DNA of 64,000 nucleotides from Tipula vernalis (lineage: Eukaryota > Arthropoda > Insecta > Diptera > Tipulidae). This document shows positions 33,184-45,430 of this stretch, piece by piece. Location of the stretch: contig OY282560.1 of NCBI GenBank assembly GCA_958295665.1, positions 259,541,368-259,605,367 of the forward strand, in the 5' to 3' direction. Every line of letters starts with the position of its first letter. The first letter of the stretch is position 1. Made by a program: the position numbers and the translations under genes. The notes below the pieces were generated by a model. It ran no database searches. It was not told the DNA's origin and worked only from the letters and a program-made list of their open reading frames with translations.

Positions 33184-33691
33184 TTGATCTTTACCAATGA
33201 AACGAAGTATCTGTGTCTCGTTTTGGACACCAAATTAAATTGCTGGAAACCAAATTCTTTGGAAAGAGTAAAGAAAGCTACGTTAGCGCTATACTCTTGC
33301 AAAATTGCTATTAGGAAAGGATGGGGGTTCAAGCTACCTTTTGTATGGGGTAACAGTCTGGAGGCCTGCTCTGAACAAAACTGCCAAACAAAATCTGTTG
33401 ATGAAAGTTCAGAGAACAGCCTCCCTGTGGATTAGCGGTGCACCGAGGAGCACATCCACCCAGGTACTAGAAACTCTGCTACAACTGACTACTTTAGACA
33501 TCTTAGGCAAACAGTTGGCAGCATATACTGCCATAGAACTGAAATCCATCTCAATGTCAACCTATAACAATGCAGAGTACTCCTCTATTCTTTGTAACAA
33601 AGAGATTCTTAAGACTACCGACTATACTACCTTGTCACTATCTTTTAACGTAAAGTTCTTAAGTGTGATTCCCTCCAGAAACGACTTCTGA
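33184..33691 (+). pseudogene. LINE RT thumb and C-terminal region
   Basis: A frame from 33,184 reads NETKYLCLVLDTKLNCW and ERVKKATLALYSCK, the K-YLG-LD segment after the RT palm. A frameshift near 33,330 leads into a second frame from 33,305 with YGVTVWRPALNK, KVQRTASLWISGA and TLDILGKQLAAYTAIELKS, which are typical of Jockey/I RT proteins before their RNase H or tail. A further change of frame near 33,690 leads to the cysteine-rich tail. Confidence 0.85.
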
Positions 33692-33880
33692 TGGATGCAG
33701 TTCTGAAACTAAGACGAAGACGAAGAAGAGACAGGCAATCAATATTCTTTGCACCTGTCTTCGTCTGGCCCAAAACTGGCTAAAGTTTCTAGGGGCATCC
33801 CTTTTAAATGGCTTGACGGACCTCAGTAGGATGCACGTCAAGAGTATCCAACGCTTTGTAAATAGCTCAAAATGGTTTCA
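33692..33880 (+). pseudogene. LINE 3' tail, second copy of the 12.3-12.8 kb family
   Basis: The DNA GACTTCTGATGG through ATCCCTTTTAAATGGCTTGA to CAAAATGGTTTCAAT matches, in inverse orientation, 12,380-12,590. The protein tail is broken by stops and frameshifts. The RNase H domain expected between this and the RT region is absent. Confidence 0.75.
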
Positions 33881-33965
33881 ATAGAGTAGGAAGAAAATAA
33901 TAATTTGTGGTGTGACTAGTTACCAGTCTGTGTCTATGCCGATCTTCTTTGGACGGGAAGCTAAG

Positions 33966-36880
33966 CGTGATGTATATCTTGATAACGATCAATAATCAAA
34001 GAACATCAGCAAATTTATTCCCCATTTAAGATGTGCAACTAAACAAATTTTTGTTGTCATTTTTAATTGACTAACAATCATAAATTATATTATTCCATCT
34101 CGTAAATGTATACATTTTGTTCTTAACAAATTCTATCTAGCACCTCGTCACAGAAAAAACATTTAATCACGTACCACAACAAAGTCTATTACACTATTAA
34201 TTCTTCCAACGTTTTTATAAAACTCGATTAATCGAGAACAAAACAAAAAAATTTCCATGATTTGTAATCATGATGTAATCAATTTGCTGTATCGTTAAAT
34301 GTCATTTCGTTATAAACAAAAACCAACAGAAACTCAAATACACCAGCTAAGAATTTAAAATTTTCATTTCATTCCAAAATCAAGTGGAACCAATCCATTG
34401 AAAAACGAATACTAAAACTTATCTGGTGACATAATTTCCCGAAACCCTTGAGAATAAAAGCGCACGCATTGATTAGAATTAGAAGTGGCGTACACGGTAA
34501 ACCATTTTATAATACGTACACATATACAGAAGTTTCATTTATCGATAACCTCATCATTTTCAAAGGTCATTTATCTTAAATCCTATTTAGTCGCTTTAAA
34601 CAAAATGTTTTATAATATTTCTTAGAAATATTTGTATCTTTCTTTTATTGTTATTTAAAAATACCTTGAGAATATATTTTATACATTTTTTTTAATATTT
34701 GTAACTGTCATTTGTAAGTCGTTTGTCTCTCTAAATTTGCAATTTATTCAGTATAGTATTTATATGTAGTATTTATATAAAAGTAGTTAGAATCGAATAA
34801 AACTAAATCGATAGAAAAATCATTAGAGCACAAAGAGATAATGGTAGGTAGTGCTGGGAGAGAAGGCAATATTAAATAGAAAATTTGAAACAAATGATGT
34901 TTTGCGAATTTTTCTCATGGAAATTTGTTAAGTTTCCTTGTCATTTTTTTTTATTGCACTATAATTGCCATCATTTGTTGCTAGTGTGAAAATTGTAATG
35001 ATTTCAGGTTGATAATTCACATAAACTCGTAATTATTTAGACAAGATAAAAGATTTGGTTTTATGTTTTGTTTGGTTTTAAATCCCTTCTGCGCGGAACA
35101 TAAAGATATTATAATACAGTTATGTAAGTAAATTAATGTTTAATGCATCTTAACAGTAATCTGTATTCGTTTAATTTTTTTATATTTATTAGCCGATGTG
35201 ACGAACATTAAATGTTTTGTTAATTAAGCAGATTATTGTAGGGTTGGTGTTGTTTAATATAAACAGATTATCGAGAAATGGTTTTAGAATACTCAGGTTT
35301 TAATATAATATTGTAATTAATATTATATCTTGTTAAACAAAAGTAAATAAATTTGTCTATCAAAATAAAATCCGCAAAAAATTATAAACATTTTTTTATT
35401 TGTAGTGTAAGTATCGCATTTAGTAAAAATTCTCGAGAATTACAGAAATTTTAACTTTTTTATGTTGGCAGGCTTCTAGTACAAGAGTGCCGGAGTTCTA
35501 GACGTACTCAGCCTCCACTATTCGGTTGTTATTGAATAGTATTCTTAAACCATGAAAGAAAAATATTGGCACGTTTACACCAAATAGAGTAAAACTATAT
35601 GTAAAGTATAAAGTGTAGTATTTTGCGTTTACATCAGCAACTTTTTTGCTGCGTAGTCTTATTTTCTTGGTATAAACGGTTTTGATTTTTATTTATCTCA
35701 AGTCTCTATAAACCATACAGAGGTGATAATAAATTTAACATTGAAATGTATCATTTTACTTTTATCACACATGAACAGAACCATTATTTTGACTTTGACA
35801 TTTGAACAAATAAAACCCAAAGAATTTATATAATACTGAAGAGAAGTTTTGAATGCTGGAAATTTGACATTTGGTGTTCACTATTCAGGGTCATTTCAAC
35901 AGTGAGTTGCATATTTCATGTTGTATGTGTCTTTTGCTCGTAATAATAAAAATGGTGAAGTTTATTAAATTATTTCCAAGTGATTGGAACAAACTACATA
36001 AATTAGTGCAATCACTTGGAATTGAATATCTAGTTAATAATTTTTTCTGTGTTCTTCTTCCTCTGATAGTAATTTTACCAACAGTAGGATCAGATTTTAA
36101 ACAAAATGTTGAGTTAAAATTTTAATTAAGTTTCATGAGCAAAATCATAATTTTTCTGCTAACTGTTTTGTCATAATATTGTTAATAATAGGGATATACT
36201 AATTATTGAATTATACTCAAGTTATTTAATTTAATTTAGTATGACACCCTAAAGTTGTTATTATTTAGTGTGTTACAGATTTTAGGCTTTTAGGCAGAAT
36301 AGGACAATATCTAATTATTGTTTTATTTTGATTTTAGAGTTATTTTCTGTTCAAAGGTTTAAATTTGAAAATTCAAATTTTATAGTGTTTCAAATTTTTT
36401 GGAAGGTTTTGTAGATTTTGTAGATTCTGATTTTAGAAGATTTTTTAGATTCTGATCTTTTAATTAGTTTACAAATGTTGTTATGTGTTAATTTTTTTAT
36501 ATTAGTACAAATAAAAATGTACTAAGTATGGATTCATACTCGAGTTAAAGCAGTTAATATTTAATTTATTCCAGATTTTAGTTAAACTATTTTATAAGAG
36601 TTTTGAGCATGTATGGGGTAATAAGCAATTAGGTATCTGTATTATTAATTAATATGATTTTTTCGAATTTTTATAGACAAAATATTATATTTTTGATAGC
36701 ATTCTCATTATTACGACTTGTTAGTCAGTAAAATAGAGAGGCGATCTACTTACAACACATCTACCACAAAAAGTAGAAATTCACTCCCCCATCCCCCATG
36801 TCATTTCCCTAAGGGAGAACTTTCCTTAAGCTCCCCTGGTAGTTTGGTTTCGTACTGATAAAAGTTAAAAAGATCATATT
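33966..36880. other. AT-rich stretch, nothing recognised
   Basis: Almost 3 kb. An 84-codon frame at 35,871-36,125 is hydrophobic in its second half but has no recognisable family or splice context. A small GC-richer patch near 35,470-35,530 has no long open frame that I can identify. Confidence 0.45.
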
Positions 36881-36892
36881 AATTGATAATAC

Positions 36893-37255
36893 CGAGCAAA
36901 CGGCGCAGCGGTTAAAGCTGCGGCGTTTGGATCGGGAGGTACCGGGTTTGAATCCCGATAGGGGCGGGATGCAAAAGGGATTTTGCATCATCTGATTACG
37001 ATCGGTGATGACGATGAACACAACTATGACCCCCTGTTGAGAGTGCAGAATCCATGGGCCGACCCACCTTTCATGTCAGCACTATAGATTGACATGAAGC
37101 AATGCAATGTGCAGGTGGTTTATACAAAGCGGGTATGTAGCCGTACGTCCTCGATTTGGCTACTACTGCGTAAAGTAGGACGGTAAAATTAACTGCGAAA
37201 GAGTTGGGAGTGCCTTGAGTCCCAGAAAAGATTACAAAGATTAAAAAAAAAAAAA
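36893..37255 (+). mobile_element. tRNA-derived SINE, 363 bp, with 12-bp target duplication
   Basis: The head carries RNA polymerase III promoter boxes: A-box-like GGCGCAGCGGTTAAAGC at 36,902-36,918 and B box GGTTTGAATCC at 36,945-36,955. A unique body and an A-tail (TTAAAAAAAAAAAAAAA) follow. Identical 12-base duplications AATTGATAATAC lie at 36,881-36,892 and 37,256-37,267. The element is noncoding and would depend on a LINE RT for movement. The intact duplication suggests a fairly recent insertion. Confidence 0.92.
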
Positions 37256-37267
37256 AATTGATAATAC

Positions 37268-37551
37268 AGAAAAATCTCAAACTTCTAAATTATATTAGTA
37301 TCGGCTGAATACAGACATAATGAGAGTTTCCTTGAATTTTTAGATTTGGTGAATATAATTCGCTAAATCATTACGTTCTTACCTAGTACTAAACGTATAA
37401 TATGGGAATTTTATTTTTGTAGTTTGATCGTAGCTATCTGATGAGTAGACCAACTTTTATCAGTACGAAACCAAACTACCAGGAGCTATAGGGAAATTAC
37501 GGACTGGGGAGTAAATTTCTTATCGTAAATTTCGTATTGTGAGTAGATAGC
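37268..37551. other. AT-rich stretch, nothing recognised
   Basis: Short gap between the SINE and repeat copy A. A segment CAGTACGAAACCAAACTACC at 37,459-37,478 is the reverse complement of 36,837-36,856 upstream of the SINE, giving a small inverted repeat around it. Confidence 0.5.
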
Positions 37552-40410
37552 CAATGGCGAAACTGGGTACCCGCAACAACGGGAACCCACGGTTGTTGGG
37601 GCCCACGAGATTTCCTCTATTAGTTCAAATTTAAGGTTAGATAGCTCAGATTAAGTTTAAAGTGCAAATTTGCAGAACGGTACATCTCTAGTAAATGTTT
37701 AAGAAAAAGTGGTGGTGTAATTTTTAGAAGAAGAAGAAATCGTTCCTATTGCTATTAAATATTTTCTAAAGACAGACTCAACCATTTCTTCTCGATTCTG
37801 ATTCCATAAAAATAAAAATGGCTTTTGGTTCTGACTGATATTTAGATTTGGCAGAAACTTTGCTAAACTAGTTTGAAATAAAAGCTTTCGACATCAAACG
37901 ACAACGATTTTAGTGTTTTCTGGGTTCATATATTTGTATTATACGTCTTGTGTAACTCCAAGTTTATCCTTTGGCATTTAAAATTCAACCTTCTACTAAT
38001 CAAATTGAGCTTTTAGCCAAACAAATTCAACTTTTACAAATCAAATTTTGATTAGAAAAGCTTGAATTTGATTTGCCAACAGATAAAATTGCTTTTGCAA
38101 AAGGTTAAATTTGATATGAAAAAAGGAGGTTATAGTGGTCTGCTGGTGTTAGTAGCTTGCGTTGCGTAAGAAACTGGAAAAATACATATACAGACTATAA
38201 ATAAATTTTTATTACCCTCACTTGAGCCAAACGAGTCAGTCTCTATAATCAATTAGATTTCGTCCAACTTATAGTTTCTCGTCATCAGTAAATGTAGTGA
38301 AGGTGTTTTTTTGTTGGTTTTGGTGGGGTTCTTCTGATTTTGGAAATTCTCGCTTACCGATTTCATATCCGCTTTATCATGGAAATGGGATGCGTGATGT
38401 TTGACACTTAATTGGGGATTAGGTGTTACGAAACAGTCAGGTTATTAGAGATTTCGAGATTATTCGAGTATGTTTGGGGGTTCTATTCTTACTGCATATC
38501 GTTTTGTTGAGCTTAGCCTTAACTTGCTTAGTAGTATTAGTAACATTAAATTACTTGACCAATAATTCCATATTTACACGAATTTTCGGAATTTTTCAAA
38601 TTTTTTTGGGGTTTTCTAGGTTTTTACATTGTTTACGATATTATTCATTAATATCCAGATTTTTCAGTATTATTGAAATTGTTCGAATTGTTTTTCGACA
38701 TTCCTAGGATTATTCGAGATTTTTAAAGATTTTCGAATTTATTAGAATTTTGTATGGCAATTTTCTGCGCTTAACTTTCAGTTCTAAGAAATTGGAGAAT
38801 TAAATATATAAATCTAAATGATGATATTTAAACGATTTTTTGAAATTATGCCAAAATTTCGATACTTCTCCGATTTCCTGCAGGTTGCTCGAAATTATTC
38901 AAGAATGTCCAGGATATTTACTTTTCAAGATTCTTCAAGATACTTTGAAAATTCGACATTTTTGAGATTAATTCGAAATTCTTGAAATTTTTAAAATTAT
39001 ATTCGAAATTAGTGATGCTTTGTCGAAATATTTTGATCTCGTCATAGTATTGAGTTGCAAGATGGTTCATTTTATTTGATGCTATTCAAATGAATCACGT
39101 TCTGTTTCATCTACTTGAATGATGGCCGATGGAAACACGTTTTGGATAAAGGATATTTACATTGAACAAATATTCTCAATTTTTTTCCAAAAAATACTCT
39201 TTGTAATATCAAATTTCTGAGTAAAATTGTTGTAGTTGAAAAGTTTCGATACGTGAAAGCTCTTAAAACTAAAATTTCTTGACATTTCTTACAAATACAT
39301 GATTCATGCTCAGAAAACATTTTAACGAAAGACAGAATTTACGGAAAGGCACACAAATTACCGAGAAGATTAAAGCTCATTGAAAACAAATACTCTAAAT
39401 TTTTCCCAAAATTACACCTTCATTTATAAATAAAATTTTAAAGTCAAATAGTTTGGTTTGAAAAGCTTTTAAAATTAAAAGCTGTTATTAATTTACATTG
39501 AGCACAACTATTCTAGATCCTACCCAAAATTCCGTCATCCCTTATAATATCAAATTTCGAAGTATAATGGTTGGTTTAAAAAGCTTCGATAAGTGTAAGC
39601 TACTAAAATTAAAGCTCCACCATTTTTTCAAATACCTAATATATGCTCATAAAATATTTTATCATAAATTTCAAATTCTGAAAAGGCTTACAAATGTTAA
39701 TTTCAAACAAAAGTATAAATTAATTATCAAGCTTAAAGCTCATTAAAAACAAATATTCTAAATTTATCTCAAAATACCACTTTTCTTTATAATATCAAGT
39801 TTCGTAGGAAAATGGTTTGGTTTGAAAACCTCTTGAAACTAAAAGCTTTTGATGATTGATGATTAACTTTAAAAACAAATATTCTAAATTTTACCCAAAA
39901 TTCCGTCAGCCTTTGTAAAATCATATTTCTTTGGTTTGGTTAAAAAAGCTTCTCGATTTTTTACAAATACGTAAAACATTTTAGCAAAAACTTAAAAGTA
40001 TGAAAAAGGCTGAACTTTAAAAGTTAAATTAAGACCCAAACTTGTTTAAATTAATTATCAAACTTAAAACTAATTTACAATTTTTGCAAATACATATTTT
40101 ATGCTTATACAATTTTTTAACAAAACTTACGGATAATTCGTTATTTGAGAACTTTCAAGAATATTCAAGATACTTTGAAAATTCGACATTTCAAAATTGT
40201 GATGCTTTTATCGATTTATTTAGAAATCGTCAGAGCATTAAGTTGCAAGATACTTCGTGTCATCTACTATCGAAATCAAATACTTTTAATTAATGCGAGA
40301 CTAGACAATATCGGAAGAAATAAGTTTTACATTAAAAGCTTTACTTGTTCATGACAAAAAGCATTTTTAGGGACCCAAAAAATGTTGCGGGGCCGAAATG
40401 CCGAAAAAAA
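37552..40410 (+). mobile_element. Unnamed interspersed repeat, copy A
   Basis: Begins CAATGGCGAAACTGGGTACC, a decayed form of a CAGTGGCGTAACTAGG-like terminus, followed by a GC-rich head. Shared blocks with copies B and C include GATATTTAGATTTGG, AACGATTTTAGTGTT, ATTCGAGTATGTTTG and TAGTAACATTAAATTACTTG. The right end fades near GGGGCCGAAATG at 40,400. Noncoding; the pattern of short terminal inverted repeats in copies B and C suggests a DNA transposon without transposase. Confidence 0.75.
39150..40090 (+). repeat. Internal tandem repeats of copy A
   Basis: Five imperfect repeats of AACAAATATTCTAAATTT, then CCCAAAATTCCGTCA, then TATAATATCAAATTTCG and GGTTTGGTTTGAAAAGC, starting near 39,165, 39,385, 39,505, 39,745 and 39,872. 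Unit lengths vary from about 110 to 240 bases. They are absent from copies B and C as far as I can see. Confidence 0.75.
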
Positions 40411-40743
40411 TCATATTAATTAATTATTTTAATGTAATCAAAATAATTAATGGTTTAACTTTGATTTTAATTTGAATTTTAATTTTAACTGATTAAAAAT
40501 AAATAGTTTGAAGGGTGTTTGCAACTGCATTAGTAATTATTGGCTATAACTAAGTGCCTGTAATTGTACATAGCACAGGTTTATGTACATAAAAAACATA
40601 AACTTTGTTTAATTTTTTATTTTTTTTTTTGACGGACAACTTCAAAACAAGACAGATGACATTTCACAAAGAATAAGAACGTAATTTTGAACAGAATTTT
40701 ATAGTATTAAATAAACGAAATACGATCTTAGAGAAACTATTAC

Positions 40744-40900
40744 CAGTGTTACTTTTGCAATGGATTTAATGTTCTTTGAAGGTAAAGTAACACTAAAATA
40801 AAAGCACAACACCCAATTTTAACAAATTTCTTCTTGCTACCACTGGGAATCGAACCCGAAAACCCAACCAGCAAAGTGAGTGTTTTTATATTATTAATCT
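40744..40900 (-). repeat. Possible minus-strand SINE fragment
   Basis: On the minus strand, GGGTTCGATTCCCAGTGG is a good B box within a T-arm-like context, followed by a tail region. No clear A box or target duplication is seen. Confidence 0.35.
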
Positions 40901-43900
40901 AAAGGATCCGATAAACTAATCGAGTTATGACTTTCCATCTCAGTATTTCTTGAATTCAAAGCTTTCAAATCTTTCGAGATACAATATCAAATTTCCTGTT
41001 CGTCCAAAGTTTACATTTTAAATTAAATTTTGAACTGCCACATACATCTATCTGAAGATGTTGAGGTCGATTAAAATATCATATTATTATTTGCCATGCA
41101 AACAATTGTTTCTGATATACATAGGTTTATGCTGAATCGAGTGATTCACTTTTATACATAATCTAAGTGTATGACGATTTTCATGTTGCTTTATTTTTTC
41201 AAATACAGATTTAGATTCGTATGATTCGAATTTTCATGCTCGTTTTGCAATGATGCCCTTTCTACACTTGTGTTATACTATATTCTGTTTGACTTCTTAT
41301 TTAGTATATGTTTTGTATTTTTATCAAAATAATCGACACATTCTAAAAATGTTGTATTAAAATTAAATGTAAGTTTGTAATTAAAATCAATAATATAATT
41401 TATTATTTAATATTTAGCGTTCAATTTCAATTTATTTTGTTTTTTGATATTTCATCAAAAATAAACATAACCGGCGAAATTAAAGGAAGTTGAAATAAAT
41501 AGCCCATGCTTTCTTTGGGTCTGAAACATTTTATTTTTATTTCGAAGTAAGTTTTGTATGGATTTCAAATTATTAAAAGATTTTCTAAGTTACAAGATAA
41601 TTCAATCGTTAATTCAATCATTGTTGTTTAGCCACAACAATTCAAATAAATATGAAACGAATGAGCCAATGAATTTCTTTCAATAATATCGACCAGATAA
41701 ACTAGTGGATCTAAAATTGTACTATGTAAGTTATTAGTATTTCCATATAAAATAAATATTTAATTTTTATTTAATTATGATTTCCAATGAAATGAATTTA
41801 ATCAACTTTCCAAATCAAGCGAAGACGAAATTATGTAGAACTCCACGAACAATGCCCAATTTCCTTGTAAGTTAATTCCATCTAAGAATCTATAAAAATT
41901 ACTTCCTGTGCTTTGTTATAATTTTTTATGTTCTTATATTAACAATTACATGTAAGGTTGAATTAAAGAAGTAAAATCAAAATAATAACCAAATTATGAT
42001 TAATCTCAATCTTGTTAAAATTCATAATAAAAGCCGCGCACCATACATTTGTGTCGAGTGTGTTGATCAATTTTCTATGTAAATTTCGAGGTCAACAAGC
42101 ACTTTCCATCGTCGATTGATTGTACAATGGTGGAATGGTAAATAAGCGAAAAGAAATAATGCCCCTATACTGGGATAGTTGTTTCGTGAGGTGTACCACG
42201 ATTTAATTTTTTTTTTATTCTAATTCGATTAAGTTTTTTTTTTTTTAAAACTACAATCGTTCACAAAAGTCAATATATTTTGTTATTTTGTTAGTTTATT
42301 TAAATACATAAATCAAAATCAAACCAATCTTGCAAATAGTGTTGGGTCAAAGTTTTATTATTTTTGTGTGTGATTTATTAAAGTAGCAGAGTTTTTTTTA
42401 TTATAATCTCACAGTATAAATAATCTTTGTAATGATCAGTGTTAGCTATTAATCTCGGAGGAATCATAACAACTTAAATTCTTTATCACCGTCACAAAAT
42501 TTAATAGGCAACTCAATATATTTTATGCAAGCCACAAATTGTTTTATTTCCTCCTTATGTCTTGAAATGTTTCAAAAAAAAAAAAAAAATACTCAAGTGC
42601 CCAATAAATTTGCGACAATCAAATAAATAAAAATTGTATACAAGGCAAGACAAAATTAAATTGCAATTTTAAGTACAAAAGTTTATTTATATGATCAATG
42701 AGACACAGACGTAATTTTCATTTTTAACGTCTTTCGTAATTTTCCCTGCTTGTTACAAAAAAAAAAAAAAAAAAGAAACACAAAACTTGAAACAACTTTT
42801 ATATACTCGTTTGGTATACATATATTTCACAAGAAGAGAAAAAATGCTTTTATCAAAAATTTTAGCATTTCTTTGGTTTTGATTTAAACTCACTATCGAT
42901 AAAGTAAGAGTGTTTTTATAATGGTTATTATTTGGAACAAATTGTTATGTATCAGGGACACAAGAACTCAACATATTTCAAATAAGCTGATGATTCCATT
43001 CTAATAAATAATCTTGATCATTGAACTAGTACAAAACGGCTGGCAATGGTAATAAATCGGTCGGATTTCGTAATTCTATAGCCTAATGCCCAATTCTCAC
43101 ATAAAGTGTAACTAAAGAACATTTCTAGTCACATGTTTTTTATTGAATTGATTTGTTTCTAAATTCTGTATTAGATCTAATTCTTTTGTTTACAAAATAA
43201 GGAAATTTTGAATAATCATTGTTTGGTTGACTATCACCGAAGTGACAATTACCAATTTATTTTACAGAATATATCCCTAATTTACAGAAAAACATCAAAA
43301 GTTGAGTTAATTAAAAATCATAGTTTCACTGGAGGTGCAGCAAAGCAAGGGGCCTGGCCTATTTTGCAAGATAGCAGTACCAATATAAATTATGCTATGG
43401 AAAGAAGACACCGCGGAACGTAAACCAGAGTACATTGACAGCTATCAATTTATCATCATTTTGTGTTGAAGCAATTGTTTTGGTAATGTTTTGCAACATC
43501 GTTTTATGTTAGCGTATTGTAGTTTTTGACACTATATTTTTCACTCCGATCTTTCTCTTGTTCAGCTTTTTGTAAAAATATTCACATTTGTTTTCTCAAA
43601 TTGTAACAGTTTCGCAAATTTAATAAATTGCTGAACAGGTTTTTGTACAACCATAGTTTCAATATATTCAGCTGTAAAATTCCAACAAAAAGTTTAACAA
43701 TTTAAGATTTCCGATTTATTTATACTTTTTAAGACTGCGAAACTTTACCACAGTGAACCATGGTTTATTTGGTGTGTTTATTGTTGAAAGCTTGAAAGGT
43801 ACAAAGAAATTATTGACAATGATCATTTTTTACAAACATGCTATATAATTGCACTTATCATGTATAAGCTTTTCTGGTGAAAAGTGGCATTCAGAACCGT

Positions 43901-44455
43901 TACCCTACTCATTATTAAATCGCAGGCAATCTGACCACTTTCAACACAATCGATACGTTTGTCTAATTTATGTATCGGATTTTTGTCTTTATTTAACAAT
44001 TTATGGATTTTACATTTAACATAATTTTTTATTTCATTAATCGCTTTCATAATTTCACTTTTAAATGATTCACTGGGGGTCAATTCTGTTTCCGTGAAAA
44101 AAAAAATTTAATGAAAAAGAAGTAATGTGGAAACCAAGCTCTTACGTTGAATTTATTTTTTTCTGTTTGTGCTTTAGAAATTTAAATATTTAAGGTTTAT
44201 AATGAAGAAACAGAATTTATTTGTTTACATCGTACACTACCGACATTTAGAGGTATATGAAGAGGTTAATATTTATAGCTACAGTTATTTTTGCCTTAAG
44301 TGACTAACTTTTTCCATATGTTAGCAGGTTAAGATATTATATGTTAGGCAAGCTAATTGACAACAATTCAATACTCTCACCGAATTAAGGCTTTATTGTT
44401 TTATAAGTACACTCATTTATCTGTGGAATTTGCTCAACATTCACATATCTATGTA
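40901..44455. other. AT-rich stretch, mostly unrecognised
   Basis: About 3.5 kb with poly-A/T runs near 42,570 and 42,757. A 71-codon frame at 43,208-43,423 sits in a slightly GC-richer patch but has no recognised family. No terminal repeats were found. Confidence 0.45.
43841..44083 (-). pseudogene. Small helical frame, possibly LINE ORF1 debris
   Basis: This 80-codon minus-strand frame has SFKSEIMKAINEIKNYVK and IHKLDKRIDCVESGQIACD, a heptad-like pattern of hydrophobic and charged residues. Such coiled-coil stretches occur in LINE ORF1 proteins, but there is no diagnostic motif here. The end after residue 60 looks unrelated. It is not convincing as a host gene and has no promoter or splice context. 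The call is speculative. Confidence 0.25.
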
Positions 44456-44727
44456 GAGTGGTATAACTAGGTACACGCAGCACCCGCCGCCGCAAGGGGC
44501 CCTTGGTAAGCTAGCTTAAATTAGACCACATTTTCAAACTAGCGATGGGGCAATGGTGGTCTAATTTTTAGAGAATGAAGAAGTGGTTTCTGTCACTGTT
44601 GGGTGTCTTCTTAAGACATACATAATAATTTCTTCACCGTTGCTGAAGGTTATTGTCTGAATAACTACAAGTAATGTGATTCCTTAGAAATAAAATCCCT
44701 CTGGATTCTGACAGATATTTAGATTTA

Positions 44728-44942
44728 GGCTGCGACCGAATTCTCGAATAAATCTGCTAAATTCGGTAAATGCATTTACCTTTTTTTTTTGAAGGCTAAA
44801 TGAAATAAAATATATGTTTCACGTTTATATACTTTATTCTTTATTGTTATAAGAATTGAATGAATTTAATTTAACAAAAAAACGGACACTAAAAATATTC
44901 TTTACCGTAGTAAATGATTCACCCGAGAATTCGACCGCAGTC
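44728..44942. mobile_element. Harbinger-like MITE, 215 bp, nested in copy B
   Basis: Ends GGCTGCGACCGAATTCTCG and, reverse complemented, GACTGCGGTCGAATTCTCG: 19-base terminal inverted repeats with three mismatches. TTA flanks both sides (44,725-44,727 and 44,943-44,945). Copy A lacks the insertion at this point, which supports the borders. Confidence 0.85.
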
Positions 44943-45031
44943 TTAGAAGAAAATTCACTGAACTGGTTTAAAATCAATGCTTTCAACTTGAAATGATAAC
45001 GATTTTAGTGTTGATGATATGGATTGATATA

Positions 45032-45430
45032 TTTGGAACACATTGTGTCAAAAAAGTACCGGGAATTATTAAATAAATATTGTCGCCCTCAAAGTATTCG
45101 CCATTCGAAGATATACGCATATACCATCGTTTTAATTTTCTTTTATGGCTTCAATGGAGTCAAAACGCGGTACACAGAGTATCAATTTGAGTCTGGGAAA
45201 GAGTAAAAAGTCATCTGGTGCTAAATTAGCCGAATGTGGTGGTTGATCGAAGGTATTTATTAAGTTGTTGGCCTTAAATTCGTTAACAATCAAAGCTCGG
45301 TGTGATGACGCGTTATTGTCCGATTATTCCGGTCACTTTTTCGTATCAGCCTAAGAAATTTCATTTGCAACAAAAAATTTAAGGTAAACTCTTTGTTCAA
45401 TAATTTCGTTCATCGTAAAAATCGCCATAC
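45032..45430 (-). pseudogene. Mariner transposase, internally deleted
   Basis: On the minus strand the N-terminal segment NEIIEQRVYLKFFVANEIS matches the start of mariner transposases, where the helix-turn-helix DNA-binding domain begins. It is joined after a large deletion to the catalytic end: SDNNASSHRALIV (the DNA.PH motif with the second catalytic Asp), then DQPPHSANLAPDDFLLFPRLK (third catalytic Asp of the DD34D type) and FDSIEAIKEN. The 3' end before 45,032 reads like FEGDN and PGTF, the usual C-terminus. Stops occur in the deleted joint and near the end. It is a later insertion in copy B; clear mariner terminal repeats are not preserved. Confidence 0.85.

Larger units (their letters stand above)
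31090..33965 (+). mobile_element. Jockey/I-superfamily LINE, rearranged copy
   Basis: Segments of ORF1-like sequence, RT and the cysteine-rich tail appear in order on the plus strand. The apurinic endonuclease, the YxDD box of RT and the RNase H part are missing through internal deletions. A 551-bp MITE interrupts RT at 32,188. The 3' end (TTTGTAAATAGCTCAAAATG and after) matches the minus-strand copy near 12,290-12,420, and both copies lose similarity after CTTCTTTGGAC, which marks the element's 3' end near 33,952-33,965. Confidence 0.85.

Noticed and set aside
35465..35540. Exon after TTGGCAG at 35,472
   Set aside because: No phase gives a convincing open exon with a donor, and there is no raised coding character.
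35871..36125. 84-codon frame as a small membrane protein
   Set aside because: AT-driven hydrophobicity, no family, promoter or splice evidence.
43208..43423. 71-codon frame in a GC-richer patch
   Set aside because: No recognised domain and no supporting splice sites; could be repeat debris.
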